Assembly (NCBI GenBank): GCA_963383645.1
Contig: OY726561.1
Location: 24,966,826-25,030,825 of the forward strand
Length of the DNA stretch: 64,000 bases
DNA from: Muscardinus avellanarius
Taxonomy: Eukaryota; Chordata; Mammalia; Rodentia; Gliridae
Direction of reading: 5' to 3'
The notes under the pieces are model-generated. The model did no database searches and was not told where the DNA came from. It saw nothing but the letters and a program-made list of their open reading frames with translations. This document shows positions 45,263-57,415 of the stretch, piece after piece (within the stretch, counting starts at the first letter, position 1; every line of letters starts with the position of its first letter). Both the position numbers and the translations under genes were made by a program.

Positions 45263-45875
45263 TATAGGGGTGTTTTCTTATCAGTCAGTTTCTTTGGTTC
45301 TCTGTATATTATAGAAATTAGTCCTCTATCAGAGGAATAGTAGGCAAAAATATTCTCTCATTCTGTTGCTCCTTGTTGAGGTTCTTGAAAGTTTTCTTTG
45401 CTATACAGAAGCTCTTAAGTTTAATGTATTCCCACATATGATCCTCTTCTTAATTTCTTGTGTCTTTGGTGTCTTGGTGAGAATTTTTTTTTACCTGTGC
45501 CTATGTGTTGAAGTGTTGGACCTATCTATCCTCTCTTCAAGAAGCTGCAAGGTGTCTGGTCTGATTTCCAAGGTGGAAGCTAGGGAGAAAAAGGGTCATA
45601 GGAAGAACTCTAGATGAAGAAGGAGAAACCATAACAAAGCAAATAAGGTAATCTAACTAAAGGGAATGGGAAAACAGAGGAGGGAAATTTTCAAATGTAT
45701 ATCATGTACATTCACAAAATATAAACAACAATCACGAGACAAACATGAGAAGAAGGGAGGAGAGAAGGAAGAAAGTGGGAATTGGGGAAGGGCTAAATAA
45801 GTGATGTGTGCATGTATGACTCTACCATTTGGAACTCCATTAAGATGTATGACTATAATGCACTAATAAAAAAGT
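45263..45875 (+). mobile_element. Second L1 with inverted 5' part, abutting the first
   Basis: 45,265-about 45,550 is late ORF2 in reverse (GTCCTCTATCAGAGGAATAG, CAGAAGCTCTTAAG, CACCAAGACACC on the complement). About 45,560-45,875 is sense 3' UTR (GGAAGCTAGGGAGAAAAAGG, AAGATGTATGACTATAATGC) with A-rich end. About 500 bp of L1 between the parts is missing. The 83-codon frame here is reverse-strand L1. Confidence 0.78.
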
Positions 45876-46780
45876 AATTTTGTATTCTAATTCTTTTGTC
45901 CAGTTACTAACAACCACTATGTACTTGACAAAGTTTTCAAAAGTAATTACTAGCATGTGAACTAGAATTAACCTGAATGCCATAATCATATATCCCAACA
46001 AACATGAGGATTTTATATGCCACCAATTATCTTCTCTTCTCACATGGATAATTTTAAGTACCCCATCTGTATCAGATGAACAGAAGAAAGAAGATAAAAC
46101 AAGTAGATATTCTGGTAATAAGAGACTATTGTAGGGATTTTAAAACTAAATATGTGGGTACTTTAGAAAGAAATAGAAAATCACCTAGTTACTCAAACAA
46201 AAAACCCCAACATCAGGAAAAGTTAAATCCTAAGCTATCAATCCAAAGAGATATAGCTGAGCATTTATAAAATTTCAAACTGAAATAATATGGTATGGCA
46301 ACTCATAAAAGGAAAAACCCAAAAGGGAGTAAATAGGGGAAAGTGACCTTTAACAATTGTAGAAATATACTATAGATATAAAAAATATTAGTCAAGTGGG
46401 AATGATTATGGATAAAACAAGTACATTTAAAGAAACATGAGAGGTGGGAATAGTCTTTATTTGTATATACTTATATACTTATATATACAAATAAAGACCA
46501 TTATACTTAATTTTTATTAAACAAGTATTCAAATTTTTTATATAAATTTGTTTCAATTTATAAATCTCAAATGTAAAATATTTTAAATCATTGATTCTAT
46601 TTAATACTTAATACACAAGACATCATGAATAATTTTTTACATAACACACTAAAATGACACATGTCATATTAAATCAACTCTATTAATTGTAAAATAATAA
46701 ATATAAGTTTTCCATAAGTAAAATCTGAAAGGATCAGATAAACAATATTTCATACAAAATCCAAAGCTTCTATGACAAAT
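45876..46780. other. AT-rich DNA, no gene seen, contains a strong hairpin
   Basis: No transposon body recognised. A perfect inverted repeat is listed separately. Confidence 0.5.
46453..46498. repeat. Perfect 17-bp inverted repeat with 12-nt loop
   Basis: Left arm GTCTTTATTTGTATATA and its exact complement TATATACAAATAAAGAC are separated by 12 nt. Terminal bases beyond the arms do not pair. Not part of a recognised element. Confidence 0.85.
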
Positions 46781-46798
46781 GTAAAAAATAATTTTGTA

Positions 46799-46985
46799 GC
46801 CAGGCGTGGTGGAGCACGCTTGTAATCCCCGCGCTTGGGAGGCAGAGACAGGAGGATTGCGCAGGTTTGAAGCCAGCCGTGCTGGTTTAGGAGACCCTGT
46901 TTCCAAATAAAAAATAGTATAAAAATATGGGTCTGGGAGTGTAGCCTGGAGGTAGAAGGGTTTCCAGGACCCCCAGTACCACCTA
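46799..46985 (+). mobile_element. B1-dID/MEN-like SINE, youngest type
   Basis: GCCAGGCGTGGTGGAGCACGC, TAATCCCCGCGCTTGGGAGG, GCTGGTTTAGGAGACCC, GGGAGTGTAGCCTGGAGGTAG. CpGs mostly kept. Confidence 0.93.
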
Positions 46986-47033
46986 GAAAAACAAATAATA
47001 ATAATTATGTATTAAAAATACATAATGTGCGAG

Positions 47034-47230
47034 GTGTGGTGGCATATGTCTGTAATCCCAGCATTTGGGAGGAGGAGACCTAAGGATTAGGATTCATAGA
47101 CAGCCTCAGCTACTTAGGGAGACCCTTTGCAACTCAGTGAGATGCTATTTCAAAAAATATAAAGACTAAAATATAGGACCAGGGTTGTAGCTTGGAGGTA
47201 GAATTCCCCTGTGTTCCATCCCAAGTACTG
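47034..47230 (+). mobile_element. Dimeric SINE
   Basis: GCGAGGTGTGGTGGCATATG, GTTGTAGCTTGGAGGTAG, then the AAT repeat as tail. ATAATGT flanks it before (47,022-47,033) and after the tail (near 47,315). Confidence 0.9.
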
Positions 47231-47231
47231 C

Positions 47232-47269
<38 letters not shown>

Positions 47270-47285
47270 CAACAACAACAACAAC

Positions 47286-47315
<30 letters not shown>
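47231..47315 (+). repeat. (AAT)n-(AAC)n-(AAT)n microsatellite
   Basis: Triplet run with a central AAC block, grown from the SINE A-tail. The reverse strand reads as a leucine run, a spurious frame. Confidence 0.97.
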
Positions 47316-47316
<1 letters not shown>

Positions 47317-48761
47317 TAACTTGATAGTTCTGTCTCCAAAACAACAAAAGCCCCAGAATAGCCAAAATGGTTCTCAGCAATAAGAACTATGCAGGAGGCA
47401 TCACAATATCTAACTTCAAACTATACTAGAAAGCCATTGTAATGAAAACAATAGGATCTTGGCACAAAAGCAGATACCTAAACCAATGTGGGGAATAAGA
47501 AATTTAGAAACATATCCACACAATTGCAGCCAATTTATTTTTGACAAAGAGGCCAAAAACATGCACTATAAAAAGATAGGTTTTTTTTAACAAATGACGT
47601 TGACTAATTTTGTTATCCATATGCAGAAAAATGGAAACAAATTCCACTTTCTCATCCTGAACAAGTCAATTTAAGATGGAATGAAGATCTGGGAATTATA
47701 CTAAAGACTTTGCAGTTACTTAAAGAGGGCATTGGATAAACATTTCAGCATATAGGCATGGGTAAAATTTTTCATAATAAGATGCCAAAGGAACAATAAA
47801 TTAAAATGAGGTCTTATTAAAATGAGGATTTATAAACTGAGGACTCAGTTTTTATTAAACTGAAGAGCTTCTGTGCAGGAAAAAAATTAAGAATCTCAAG
47901 AGAGAACTGACATAATGGAAAATGATCTTTGCCAGCTATTCCTCTGATAGTGGACTAATATCTAGACTATACAAAGAATTCAAGAAACTCACCACAAAAA
48001 GACAAATAACTCAATCAATAAATTGGCAAGTAAACTAAATAGACATGCCACAAAAGAAATACAAATGGCCAATAAATCTCTGTAAAATGTTCAATATTAT
48101 CAGCAATCATAGAAATGCAAAGAAAAGTTCCCTGAGATTTTATCTAACCCCAATTTAAATTGCAATTCTTAAAAACCCAAACAATAGTTTTGTTGGTGAG
48201 GATGTGGAGAATAATATATGTTGGTGAGGATGTGGAGAAGTAGAAATCTGATGTATTCTTTGCAAATTAGTGCAACCACTTTGGAAAATAGTGTCAGTGA
48301 TTCTCAGAAGAATAAAATGAACCTACCATATAACTGGGCTATACCACTTGTGGGTATTTACCCAAAAGAACTGAAATAGTAATGTATGCATATCTAGTTT
48401 TATAGCTGCATGCCTCATTATTATCAATTTTTTTAACAATCTGACATGTCCATCAACAAACAAATAGATTCTAGAATATGGGATATATACACAAAATGGT
48501 ATTCTACTCAACCATAAAGAGGAGCAAAAATTACATCATTTGCAGAGAAATGGATGGAACTCAGGAATACCATGCTAAGTAAGGTTGACTTTTCTCTTTT
48601 ATATGCAGGAACTAGAGAAAATTGAGACACAGAAGGATTCTAGACAAAGGAGAAAACTTACTGGAGTGAAGCAGGAGGCTACACTTAGAGATAATGGAAC
48701 TGGAGAGGGAAGGAATGGAGAGGGAAGGAAGACTTGAAAGGGGAATACCTCAACGATCAAG

Positions 48762-48820
<59 letters not shown>

Positions 48821-48976
48821 ATATATATATAAAGATTATATATATCAAGCTTATATATATATATCACGATTATATATATATATATATCAAGATTATATAT
48901 AATATATATCAAGAATATATATATATCAAGATTATATATAATATATATCAAGATTATATACAATATATATCAAGAT

Positions 48977-49029
<53 letters not shown>

Positions 49030-49185
49030 CTCAAAGCCAATCACTGTGCTGAGCAGAGAAAGGTAACATGGGGAGGAAGCGAGAAGAGAACAGGGAAAGG
49101 GCTCAGTAAATACTGTGTGCATGTATGCTTCTATCACCCTGAACTCCATCAAGATGTATGACTACAATGTACCAATTTTAAAAAA
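47316..49185 (+). mobile_element. L1 ORF2 C-terminal and 3' UTR relic
   Basis: Contains the NYAGGITISNFKLY-type stretch near 47,385-47,430, GATCTTTGCCAGCTATTCC, GGTATTCTACTCAACCATAAAG and a terminal AAGATGTATGACTACAATGTACC. ORF2 is broken. An AT/CA satellite sits in its 3' UTR. Confidence 0.9.
48765..49027. repeat. (TA)n, then TATCAAGAT-spaced minisatellite, then (CA)n
   Basis: A TA run (to about 48,810), then about seven units of roughly 25-30 bp ending TATCAAGAT, then a (CA)18-type run. It gives a spurious 155-codon frame. Confidence 0.95.
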
Positions 49186-49189
49186 GAAT

Positions 49190-50064
49190 GAATAAGTTAC
49201 CATTGGTCTCTTTTTCCAAATGCCATGGAATTTTACTATATCATGGGAATTATATTTAAAAACAGTTTTCCAAAGTCAGGTCATAAATGTGACTACACAA
49301 AAATATCTATATACTTAGTTAAGAAGACTAGTAAAAATTACTGGGAAATTAATTGCAATCATTCTTATTAAAATGAGATTAATTTTCTCTTGTAATATTC
49401 ATGGGTTGTTAAAAAAGCGTGCTTGACAAATTAAATTGTATTTTCATTTTTGCTTTTCATCATGCACTAGCAATTCTGAACATTCCTAAAATGCTCCTTA
49501 TTTATAAACAGATTATGACCTCCCTAGGCAACTGAAATAAGAAAGTAGGAAAACATAAAATTATTATGATTCATTACAGCAAACATTTGCTGAGGTTGAA
49601 AGTGAAATACTAGAATTTAAATATTTGAGGATTTTTAGTTATTTTTCTAAAAACTAAGAAAATATTTCCAGCATGCTCAATGTATTTAGCATCCAATTAC
49701 TCAAAGCATGTAATTTCTACAAAAGAAATCCCCAATGTGTTCACCAATACTAAATATCAAAAAATAAACTGATAATAAAATTTTATGTCAGGATGCCCAT
49801 GTGTCACATTTGTTGTTGTATAAACCATTTTCATATAAAAGGCTGTGAAGGCAAAATCCCTTACTGAAAGCTTTAGAGTTATTTAATCAAGCACATGGAT
49901 ATTTTGGAAGATGATACAAAGGAGATACTGACATTTCTCTGCTTCTGTATGCAATTTTATTCTCTCAGTGTACATGATATTCTCTATAGAAAAACAAAAT
50001 AATATCATCTCTTTTTATTATTTCTTTACTTTTAATTCTCTTCTGTAGCTTTATCTTCAGAATG

Positions 50065-50067
<3 letters not shown>
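49190..50067. other. AT-rich single-copy DNA, no gene seen
   Basis: No repeat or coding signal recognised. Confidence 0.5.

Positions 50068-50108
<41 letters not shown>
50068..50108. repeat. T41 homopolymer
   Basis: An uninterrupted run of 41 T with no SINE or L1 body recognised on either side. The source element, if any, is not visible. Confidence 0.95.
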
Positions 50109-50111
<3 letters not shown>

Positions 50112-50596
50112 GGTTCTTATATAAATTTTTATTTTCAGGCACTACTCATGGCAGAAATAGGTAAAGAAAAATCTCTGCAGCAACAGATTTCTTTCTTTTT
50201 TTTTCTTTTTTCCTGGAGCACTGAGTGACTTCCAACACTAAGTGAACATTGGTATATAAATCCTTACTTCTGTAGGAGTTTCTAGAAAACAATCTATGGC
50301 TGTCAGCCATGTCTCTCCTAGGAAATTTAAGACACATTGTCATTTGAAAATGTTCATAGCCCCCTGATAGGCATTATGTTTCTGACATATTGGTGGGTCC
50401 TGATGTACAAACAAAATGTAACTCTGCTACTCACCTGTGACACATATTCAATGTAGATCTTTTAACATCTTTAAGGAGTGCTAACAACTCTCTCACAGCA
50501 CTCAGGAGTAGAATCAGAACAATGTTGCTCTTTCATATTTCACACCTACTGAACTCTTCAACCCCTTAAACTTACTCAATTTTAAGTCTGCGGTGG

Positions 50597-50920
50597 TGCA
50601 TTAGTCAGCTTTTTACTGTGGTGACAAAATCTGAGAAAAATAACTTATAGGAGGAAAATTTTATTTGGGCTTATATTTTCAGAGGTTTCAGGCCATGGTC
50701 AGCTGGCTAACTTGATTTGGATCTAAGCTGAGGCAGGACATCATGGCAAAAGATTACAGTGGAGGAAATATATTCACATAACATATTTAGGAAGGGAGAG
50801 TGGGGAGGGGAGGGGGGAGAGGGAGGGAGGGAGGGAGAGAGAGGGAAGGAGGGAGAGGGGGGAGGGGAGGGGGAGAGGGAGGGAGGGAGGGAGGGAGAGA
50901 AAGAGAGAGGGGGGAAAATG
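50597..50920 (-). mobile_element. MaLR-type LTR relic with expanded purine tract
   Basis: GCATTAGTCAGCTTTTTACTGTGGTGAC, GAGGTTTCAGGCCATGGTCAG and CAGGACATCATGGCAAAAG are the reverse of the 3' half of the family at 27,530. The tract at 50,791-50,917 occupies the place of the CT box. Confidence 0.6.
50791..50917 (+). repeat. G-rich polypurine tract (GGGA)n
   Basis: 127 bp almost free of pyrimidines with many GGG/GGGG runs (GGGAGGGAGGGAGGG). It has G-quadruplex and triplex potential and yields spurious Gly/Glu-rich frames. Confidence 0.95.
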
Positions 50921-52165
50921 TTTTTGTATTTATCTGTTTGGGGTATAATAAAACTACTAGGATAATTGATATCATATAACCAAACTTTGAAGCACTGTTA
51001 TATTACATATTTTATGTTATTTTTCTCAGCCTCACCAAAAAAAAATAATGTTATATGGTCTAAATTTTTCCAAATCTCCCATAGAAAACTGAGAGAATTA
51101 CCAGATAGTCACAAAGTAATTATTCTCTTTTATTAAAGAGATGCTATTTTGATATTCCTGACTTCTTGTATGGAGAAGTCTGTTAACAGGACTTATTTTT
51201 CAAACAAAAAGTGTTTTAAAAGTTTAAGAATAAATATTATTTAAACAAATTGAATTGTTTATATAAAATTGAATGAAATATACAAAAACATTTATGTTAG
51301 TAGTAACATAACTATAAAAATAATATGGTAATTATATATATTGAAATGTAAAATAGCTTACAAAAAGTATGTAGATAGTTTTTGGTGATTAAGAGAGGTA
51401 AACATGTATTCTATGCCCATTAGAAAATGCTTTCTCTGAGTCATAAGATTCACAAAGAAAATGTCAATATTTTTTATTTGGACTAAAGACAGGTTAATCT
51501 TTTCATGCTATTACTTTATTGATGTTCTTGATAAAGCAGAAATCTTTATTTTATTGTAAAATCAAGAATTTAATGCCAAGAAAATAGATTACTTGCTGAA
51601 AATCTTTCTGCTGTAATCCATACAGGCTTTAAAAATTATATAAATGGAAAAATTGTGGGACCCACCTCTGACATCAGTTGAAAAATACAGAATAAGTTTT
51701 TTAATGTTGTAAAGAACAGTTGTTCAATGCTTGAAACCAATTCAAAAATCAATTCAAAACACATTCACATCTTGATGTACTCTTACTTATCTTGCTTTGA
51801 GAAATTTTAGTCACATAAATTCTAGCTAGGAAAAATACATTAATTCAGGGTAGAAATTCAAGGCATAAATATTTAGATGTAAATAAAAAGAGAAAGATAA
51901 AACAAACTCAGTCAAGTACATAAGATTCAAACATTTTTATTTGAAATATGACCTGAAATTTGTATGTTTTGACCTGGGAAAGATAAAACTTTCAACTTGG
52001 AGAATTTTGCTTTACAGAAAGACCTTTTATGACTTCAATCAGAGGCAAGGAAGTATTTCTAACACGACTTTGCTAAGCTCTCTGAAGTGAAAGCAGAGAC
52101 ATAAGAAACATTTCTAAACACAAATTATTTTTGCCTTGTTTCTCTAACCTGACAGCTAAAACATC
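50921..52165. other. AT-rich single-copy DNA, no gene seen
   Basis: No repeat or coding signal recognised. Confidence 0.5.
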
Positions 52166-52171
52166 AGCTTC

Positions 52172-52287
52172 ATTTTATTTATTTTTTAATTGTACTAGAA
52201 GGTCTTACTGCATGGTGGCTTTGAACCTGCAATCCTGTCTCAAACTCACAAGTACAGAGATTACAGGAGTGTATCACTACCCAGTCA
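52172..52287 (-). mobile_element. Old monomeric B1-like SINE relic
   Basis: TGGTGGCTTTGAACCTGCAATCCTGTCTC and CAGAGATTACAGGAGTGTATCAC correspond to the reverse of a SINE left arm, heavily decayed. Confidence 0.6.
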
Positions 52288-52289
52288 CT

Positions 52290-53860
52290 ATATACTTTTA
52301 AAAGAACTCAGTGGTTACTAGGCTCTTTGCTAATTTTTTTCAACAAATATTTATGATTACTTATCATAATTATATACTAGAGAGAAGTATATAGTTTCAA
52401 GTGTATATCAGGGCTCAGCAAATATGTGTGGCTTTGTAAGGATCACATATCTGTCAGATGTCATACTGCAAGTCATATACAAGAATTTTGACTTAAGGTT
52501 TACCATATGTTCCACTGGAAATGTGAGACGCTCACTGCACCATCACTCACAACCTTGGTATTGAAATACTTGACACATTTGGTACTATGTTAACTATTGT
52601 ATTCATTGTTAATTTTACATAAATAAAATATTCACCTATTATTAAATGTGACATATTAAAACTATTCAGTAAATTAGTTATTTGGTTTTTCAGTGTGATA
52701 GCTGAAGAATATAAAAACATATTTTAGCTTAAATCTTGTGTGTTTATTGTTGAATGTTAAATATATATCAAAAGCGAATTACATATTAATTACCCCCATG
52801 TAGTCATACGGTAAAAGGCATTTTAAGTATCTCTTGATTTTATGTACTGTGTAACATGTTTACTTTTGTATTTATATTTTGTATTTATTTCTGTCTCCAT
52901 GGTGAAAGGCAAACATTTTGATGTATCTCTAAATATATCTCAATTGTGCTCTGCTTTATCATCTCAGGTTTCTGTTATGTCATTAAATATGCCACAATAA
53001 ATACTACTGAAGATGTGTCTATCTCCTCTATTAACTTTGACATCTTCAATAACTAATTTTTTTCATATCTAGATTCCCATACATCACACTGAAATAGTAT
53101 TGTGTTCAATGGTTTGATAAATTATTAACTTCATAAATCTAAGGATTTTAATGTGGCTGATATGCACACATTAAATTAAGTCTGATTGTTTCTTATTGCA
53201 TCATGGAAATGATATTAATAAATTTATTCTTACTAATTATCTGTCACCAAAGTGAATGACATTTTATATTTCCAAATAAAATTGTGGATATGTAAATTGG
53301 ACAAGACATTCATCGTTTGCTAGTTCTTTTGTTTTCAGTTTTCCTTCTGTACAAAATTAGTATCATCAAATAAGTATTAGTCACCAACTAGACTTTGACC
53401 ATGTACATTTGAGACCTTTGTTCTTTTCTTATTACATATATACAGCTGTGAATATTTTACTTAGAAACTTGAAATTCCAAAGAACTTGATTATCAAACTA
53501 AATAATATGCCCATTAATAGATCATAACCAATTTTTATAGTGCTTGAACTAAATAAATTAGTGCTTTAATTGAGAAAATTTGAAGTATTAATAGGAAGGC
53601 ATATGTAAGAGTGAGTTGTGAAAAAACTGTTGAATAAATATGTCTAATTTCTACTAAAGTTGAAGTTATTTTAATTCTTAGGAGGATTTTTTTGTTTTTC
53701 ATATATTAATTTTTATTAATTCATAATTTATTGATGAATTATTATTTCATAGCATAATGTAGCTCATGGTAATAGTGCTATATCATCAGGACTAATATGT
53801 GCGGCTTTCTTAGGTCCCCATCTTTCTGATGTCACAACTTAACTCTTCTACCAATTTAAA
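52290..53860. other. AT-rich single-copy DNA, no gene seen
   Basis: No repeat or coding signal recognised. Confidence 0.5.
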
Positions 53861-53871
53861 TTTTAAAATCA

Positions 53872-54115
53872 GAAGGGCGTGGTGGTGCATGCTTGTAATC
53901 TCAGCATTCAGGAGGCTGAGACCTGGAGGATTGCAGTTCACGGACAGCCTCAGCTACTTAGTGAGGCCCTCTGCAACTCAGCGAGACCCGGTTTCAAAAT
54001 AAAGAATAAAAAATAGGGCAGGGGGTGTAGCTCGTAGATCAAATGCCCCTGTGTTCCATCCCCAGACCCACCAAAAAAAAAAATAAATAAAATAAAATAA
54101 AATAAATAAATAAAA
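53872..54115 (+). mobile_element. Dimeric SINE
   Basis: GAAGGGCGTGGTGGTGCATGC, AAGAATAAAAAATAGGGCAG, GTGTAGCTCGTAGATCAAATG, tail AAATA/AAAATA. TSD TTTAAAATCA at 53,862-53,871 and 54,116-54,125. Confidence 0.95.
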
Positions 54116-54125
54116 TTTAAAATCA

Positions 54126-54445
54126 AATTCTTAAATGCCTTTTGTTTAAATAATAAAAAAAAAATTATTGGGCCTACTTAGTTTCCTCAATATAGTCATC
54201 CAGGAAAGACAAGATTAAGAAAATTTATCTTTTATGGCTTATTATGTTATTTTCTTTCTTTTATCTACTGAATTCATCTACATTGTTATATCTTTATTCT
54301 TAATTTTTTACTACTATTCAGTATCAAGAATTTATAGATGAAAATTTGGTTATCTTATTATATCATTTTAAAATCCAATCACAGGTACTATCCTTTCCAA
54401 CTTTATGATACTCAGTACTAGCAACATTGTTTAAAACAACTGGTG
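54126..54445. other. AT-rich single-copy DNA, no gene seen
   Basis: No repeat or coding signal recognised. Confidence 0.5.
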
Positions 54446-55146
54446 TGAGGGGCATGGTGGCACAGGTTTGTAATCCCAGCATTTGGGAGGCTGAGACAGG
54501 ACTATCACAGTTCGAGGACAGCCTCAGCTATTTAATTAGGCCCTTGGCTACTCAGTGAGACCCTGTCGGGAATCCAGCCCGACAGCTGGCGGGGTTTGAC
54601 GAGATGATGATTACCGACAACTCAAACACAAACAGCTGGGAGTCAAGTCAAGCAAGATCTCATTTATTTCTCTCCAAGCCGTCCTATATATAACACCAAG
54701 CCACGAGGGGAATTCCCATGAGAAATAGCCTAGCCTATCCGGGATAAAGATCACTAGCACGTAGTTTACAGCCAATCCCAGGTCAGTACATGAACCATTC
54801 ATGTGTGCAGAATGCTCCTTTAAAGGTAGAAAGGGAAAAACCGCTCAGTCTCCCCACCCATAATGAATGAGGAAACCACGCCTTCGTAGCTTCCTCCAGG
54901 CGCCATCTTTAGCCCATTTTCTGCTGAATCACTTTACTTAAAGTTTTGCCTTATGCTGTAGGCCACTCAGGCCGAGGAAGGCTGCATCTCCTTAGGTGCT
55001 GTATGGACACACCCCATCAAAACCCTGTTTCAAAATAAAGAATAATGAAAAAAATAGGGCTAGACCTATAGCTCAGATGTAGAATGGAGCCTGGTTAAAT
55101 CCCATCACTACAAAATAAATAAATAAATAAATAAACAAACAAACAA
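54446..55146 (+). mobile_element. Dimeric SINE split by a solo LTR
   Basis: Left part to 54,563 (GGGGCATGGTGGCACAGG, CTCAGTGAGACCC). Right part from 55,020 (AAACCCTGTTTC, AGACCTATAGCTCAGATGTAG, (AAAT)n/(AAAC)n tail). Probable TSD AACTGG/AACTGG-like at the ends. Confidence 0.92.
54564..55019 (-). mobile_element. Solo LTR, same ERV family as 36,992-37,448
   Basis: 456 bp, TGTCGGGAATCC...CACCCCATCA on the plus strand, almost colinear with the first solo LTR. Flanked by AGACCC and AAACCC (6 bp, one mismatch). The minus strand has a TATATA box near 54,685-54,692 and AATAAA complement at 54,663-54,668. Internal virus sequence is absent. Confidence 0.87.
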
Positions 55147-55486
55147 GTAATAAAACTGGCATTTTGTAGTATTATTACAAAATATTATTAATAACTACAT
55201 TCATTGTTTATATCTTTTAATAATAATTGAAATTGTACTTATACCTTCAATAATTTTTTATGTTGAATTTATTAATCTAAAAATTTTCATCCAGTTAAAA
55301 AATTGTCCTTTTTTTCTTAAAGAAAAATCACATTATATAACTTACCTGTTCTGTTTCTTCTTAGTGAAAACTCTCGAGTACTTTTTTATTTTAAATGATT
55401 TTGTTCTATTTGCACATTTGTCATAAATTGCTTTCTCATTTTTTCATCTCTTTTTTTTTGGTGAAGATACATTTTTGTTGTTGTTA
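55147..55486. other. AT-rich DNA, no gene seen
   Basis: No repeat or coding signal recognised. Confidence 0.5.
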
Positions 55487-55572
55487 TAATTTTCAGTACT
55501 AGGCATTGTATCCAAGTTCTTACATATGTTTGGCAAGTACTTTACCACCTAGCCATATTTCAAGACACCTAT
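55487..55572 (-). mobile_element. Old ID-like SINE
   Basis: TTTTCAGTACTAGGCATTGTATCCAAG, TTTGGCAAGTACTTTACCACC are the reverse of an ID element (GTGGTAAAGTACTTGCC). No 7SL-like left arm. Confidence 0.7.
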
Positions 55573-55579
55573 AACTATT

Positions 55580-56285
55580 TTATCTATTTAAATGCTTATG
55601 TGTTGCTATTTCTATAACTACTCTTAAGAGAAGTCATATGTGTAATAACAATAAAGAAAGCATAGGAAACTCAAGATAACTAAACAAAAACTGTCATGGT
55701 TTTCTGATCACAAAATTGGAGATAAATATAAACATGTACTAAACCTGTACACACATGTATTTTTTTACGATTACTTAGGAGGGCATTTTTGGTGTTAAAT
55801 TTTATTTTTTATTTTTAGAAAAATGCATGCTTGATTCCCTTAGCATGATGACATAATTGTCTACGATGAAAATTATCAAACCTTAAGTAAAAGTTGTAGA
55901 TAAACGTGTCCAAGTTGTTTTGCTGAAACAGAAGAATTTCATTAGTATTCACTTAAAGGGAAGGTAAAATATAACATTTTAATGCACTGACAATTTTTCT
56001 CATTTGAATTATATTTATGAAGGGAATGATAAGAAAAGAAGTGAATGTACAGTATAATTATATTTTAAGAGTTATCTTACCTTCTGTACCAAAAGGCCAG
56101 ATAATTCAAAAAGGTCACTTCATTTTCTTACTAAAATTTCATGAGTATAATAAAATATTTTCTATTTAAACAAAACAGGTGTGTTCGGAGATAAGTAAAT
56201 TAAACAAGAAATTTAGATATAATTTTCTTGAAAGTAGTCATTTTATGTAGTTAATAGATATCTCAAATGTCATTTTTTGTTTTTA
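55580..56285. other. AT-rich single-copy DNA, no gene seen
   Basis: No repeat or coding signal recognised. Confidence 0.5.
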
Positions 56286-56289
56286 CATT

Positions 56290-56970
56290 TTATTGCTATA
56301 GTTTTACTGGCGCATTGTAATTATACAACATAGTAAAATCCATAGTGATACATTTATATATGCATGAATTATTTGATAAATTTCTCTCTGGTTTTCACCC
56401 TTGTTTCTCCTCTTTACTCCTTATGCATGTTAGAGATAAAAAATGATACCTTTATATATGAGCACAACAATATTTGATCTGTTTTTACAAGTATATTTTC
56501 CTTCCTCTTCTCCTCCAATTGTAGATTTTATTAATTTTTTATCTAAAAATAAAATACTTTCCAATAAACTGCATTTCATTATTAAAATAGAATTGTGTAT
56601 TTTCAGTATAGTATTATTTCAGTAATTTCAACCTAATATAATGTTATTTCAAATAGACATTTATCTTGATAAAATAAGTCTTTTCTATTTTTTCCTTTTT
56701 TATATTTCTATTGGTACAGTATATTCTCATAACATAATAGATTCATTGAGATAGTGATATGTATGCACAAAGCACTTGGTGGACTTCCCCTGGTCCTCTC
56801 CCCATTCCCCTTTTCCCAATACAAGATATTGAGATTGGCATTGGCATTCTCACATATGTACTTAATATCAGTGGAAACGTTTTCATTAATTCTCCATCTC
56901 ACTCCTCTCCAAAACTACCCCCTGAATTCCTGTCCCTAAGCCAGTTCCTCATCATAAATGTGGATACGTT
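56290..56970 (-). mobile_element. Old L1 3'-UTR-like relics
   Basis: Two diverged segments (56,290-56,420: TGGCGCATTGTAATTATACAAC; 56,695-56,970: GATATGTATGCACAAAGCAC and a pyrimidine-rich CCCCATTCCCCTTTTCCC) follow the order of reverse L1 ends. The two 60-96 codon frames on the plus strand show no domain. Confidence 0.4.
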
Positions 56971-57329
56971 TAGTATCATTGTAAAAAGTTTATTGTTAAG
57001 ATTGTGTTATTTAATATGGATTAACTGCCTAGAAAATGTTAAACACTAAGAATTCAGTAAATTCTAATTGTTTGTATTTGCATGCATAATTGTTAAAATG
57101 TGCAATTTTAGAAATTTTTCTTTTTCTCATTTTGCTGATAAAAAGACCCCTCAAAGGGACTGTCAGTAAGTGATGTATTACTTCTTCAGCAAATAAAGAA
57201 ATATAACATCAAATCAAATTTATATAATATAAAAATAAACTACACAAAATGGAAATATATACATATTATCACAGATAACCATATAGAAAGTTTTAGTGGT
57301 TTTGTTTGTATTTAAAAATCATTTTCAGT

Positions 57330-57415
57330 GTGCTGGGGATCAAAAATAGGCCCTTGCACATGTTAGCAGATGTCTACTACTGAACTGCAACCTCAAACCG
57401 CTGTGATTTTTAAAG
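57330..57415 (-). mobile_element. Old ID-like SINE
   Basis: GTGCTGGGGATCAAAAATAGGCCCTTGCACATG and ACTACTGAACTGCAACC are the reverse of an ID element with degraded box B. Confidence 0.7.

Noticed and set aside
48694..49161. 155-codon Tyr/Ile-rich frame
   Set aside because: It is a translation of the TA/CA microsatellite inside an L1 3' UTR.
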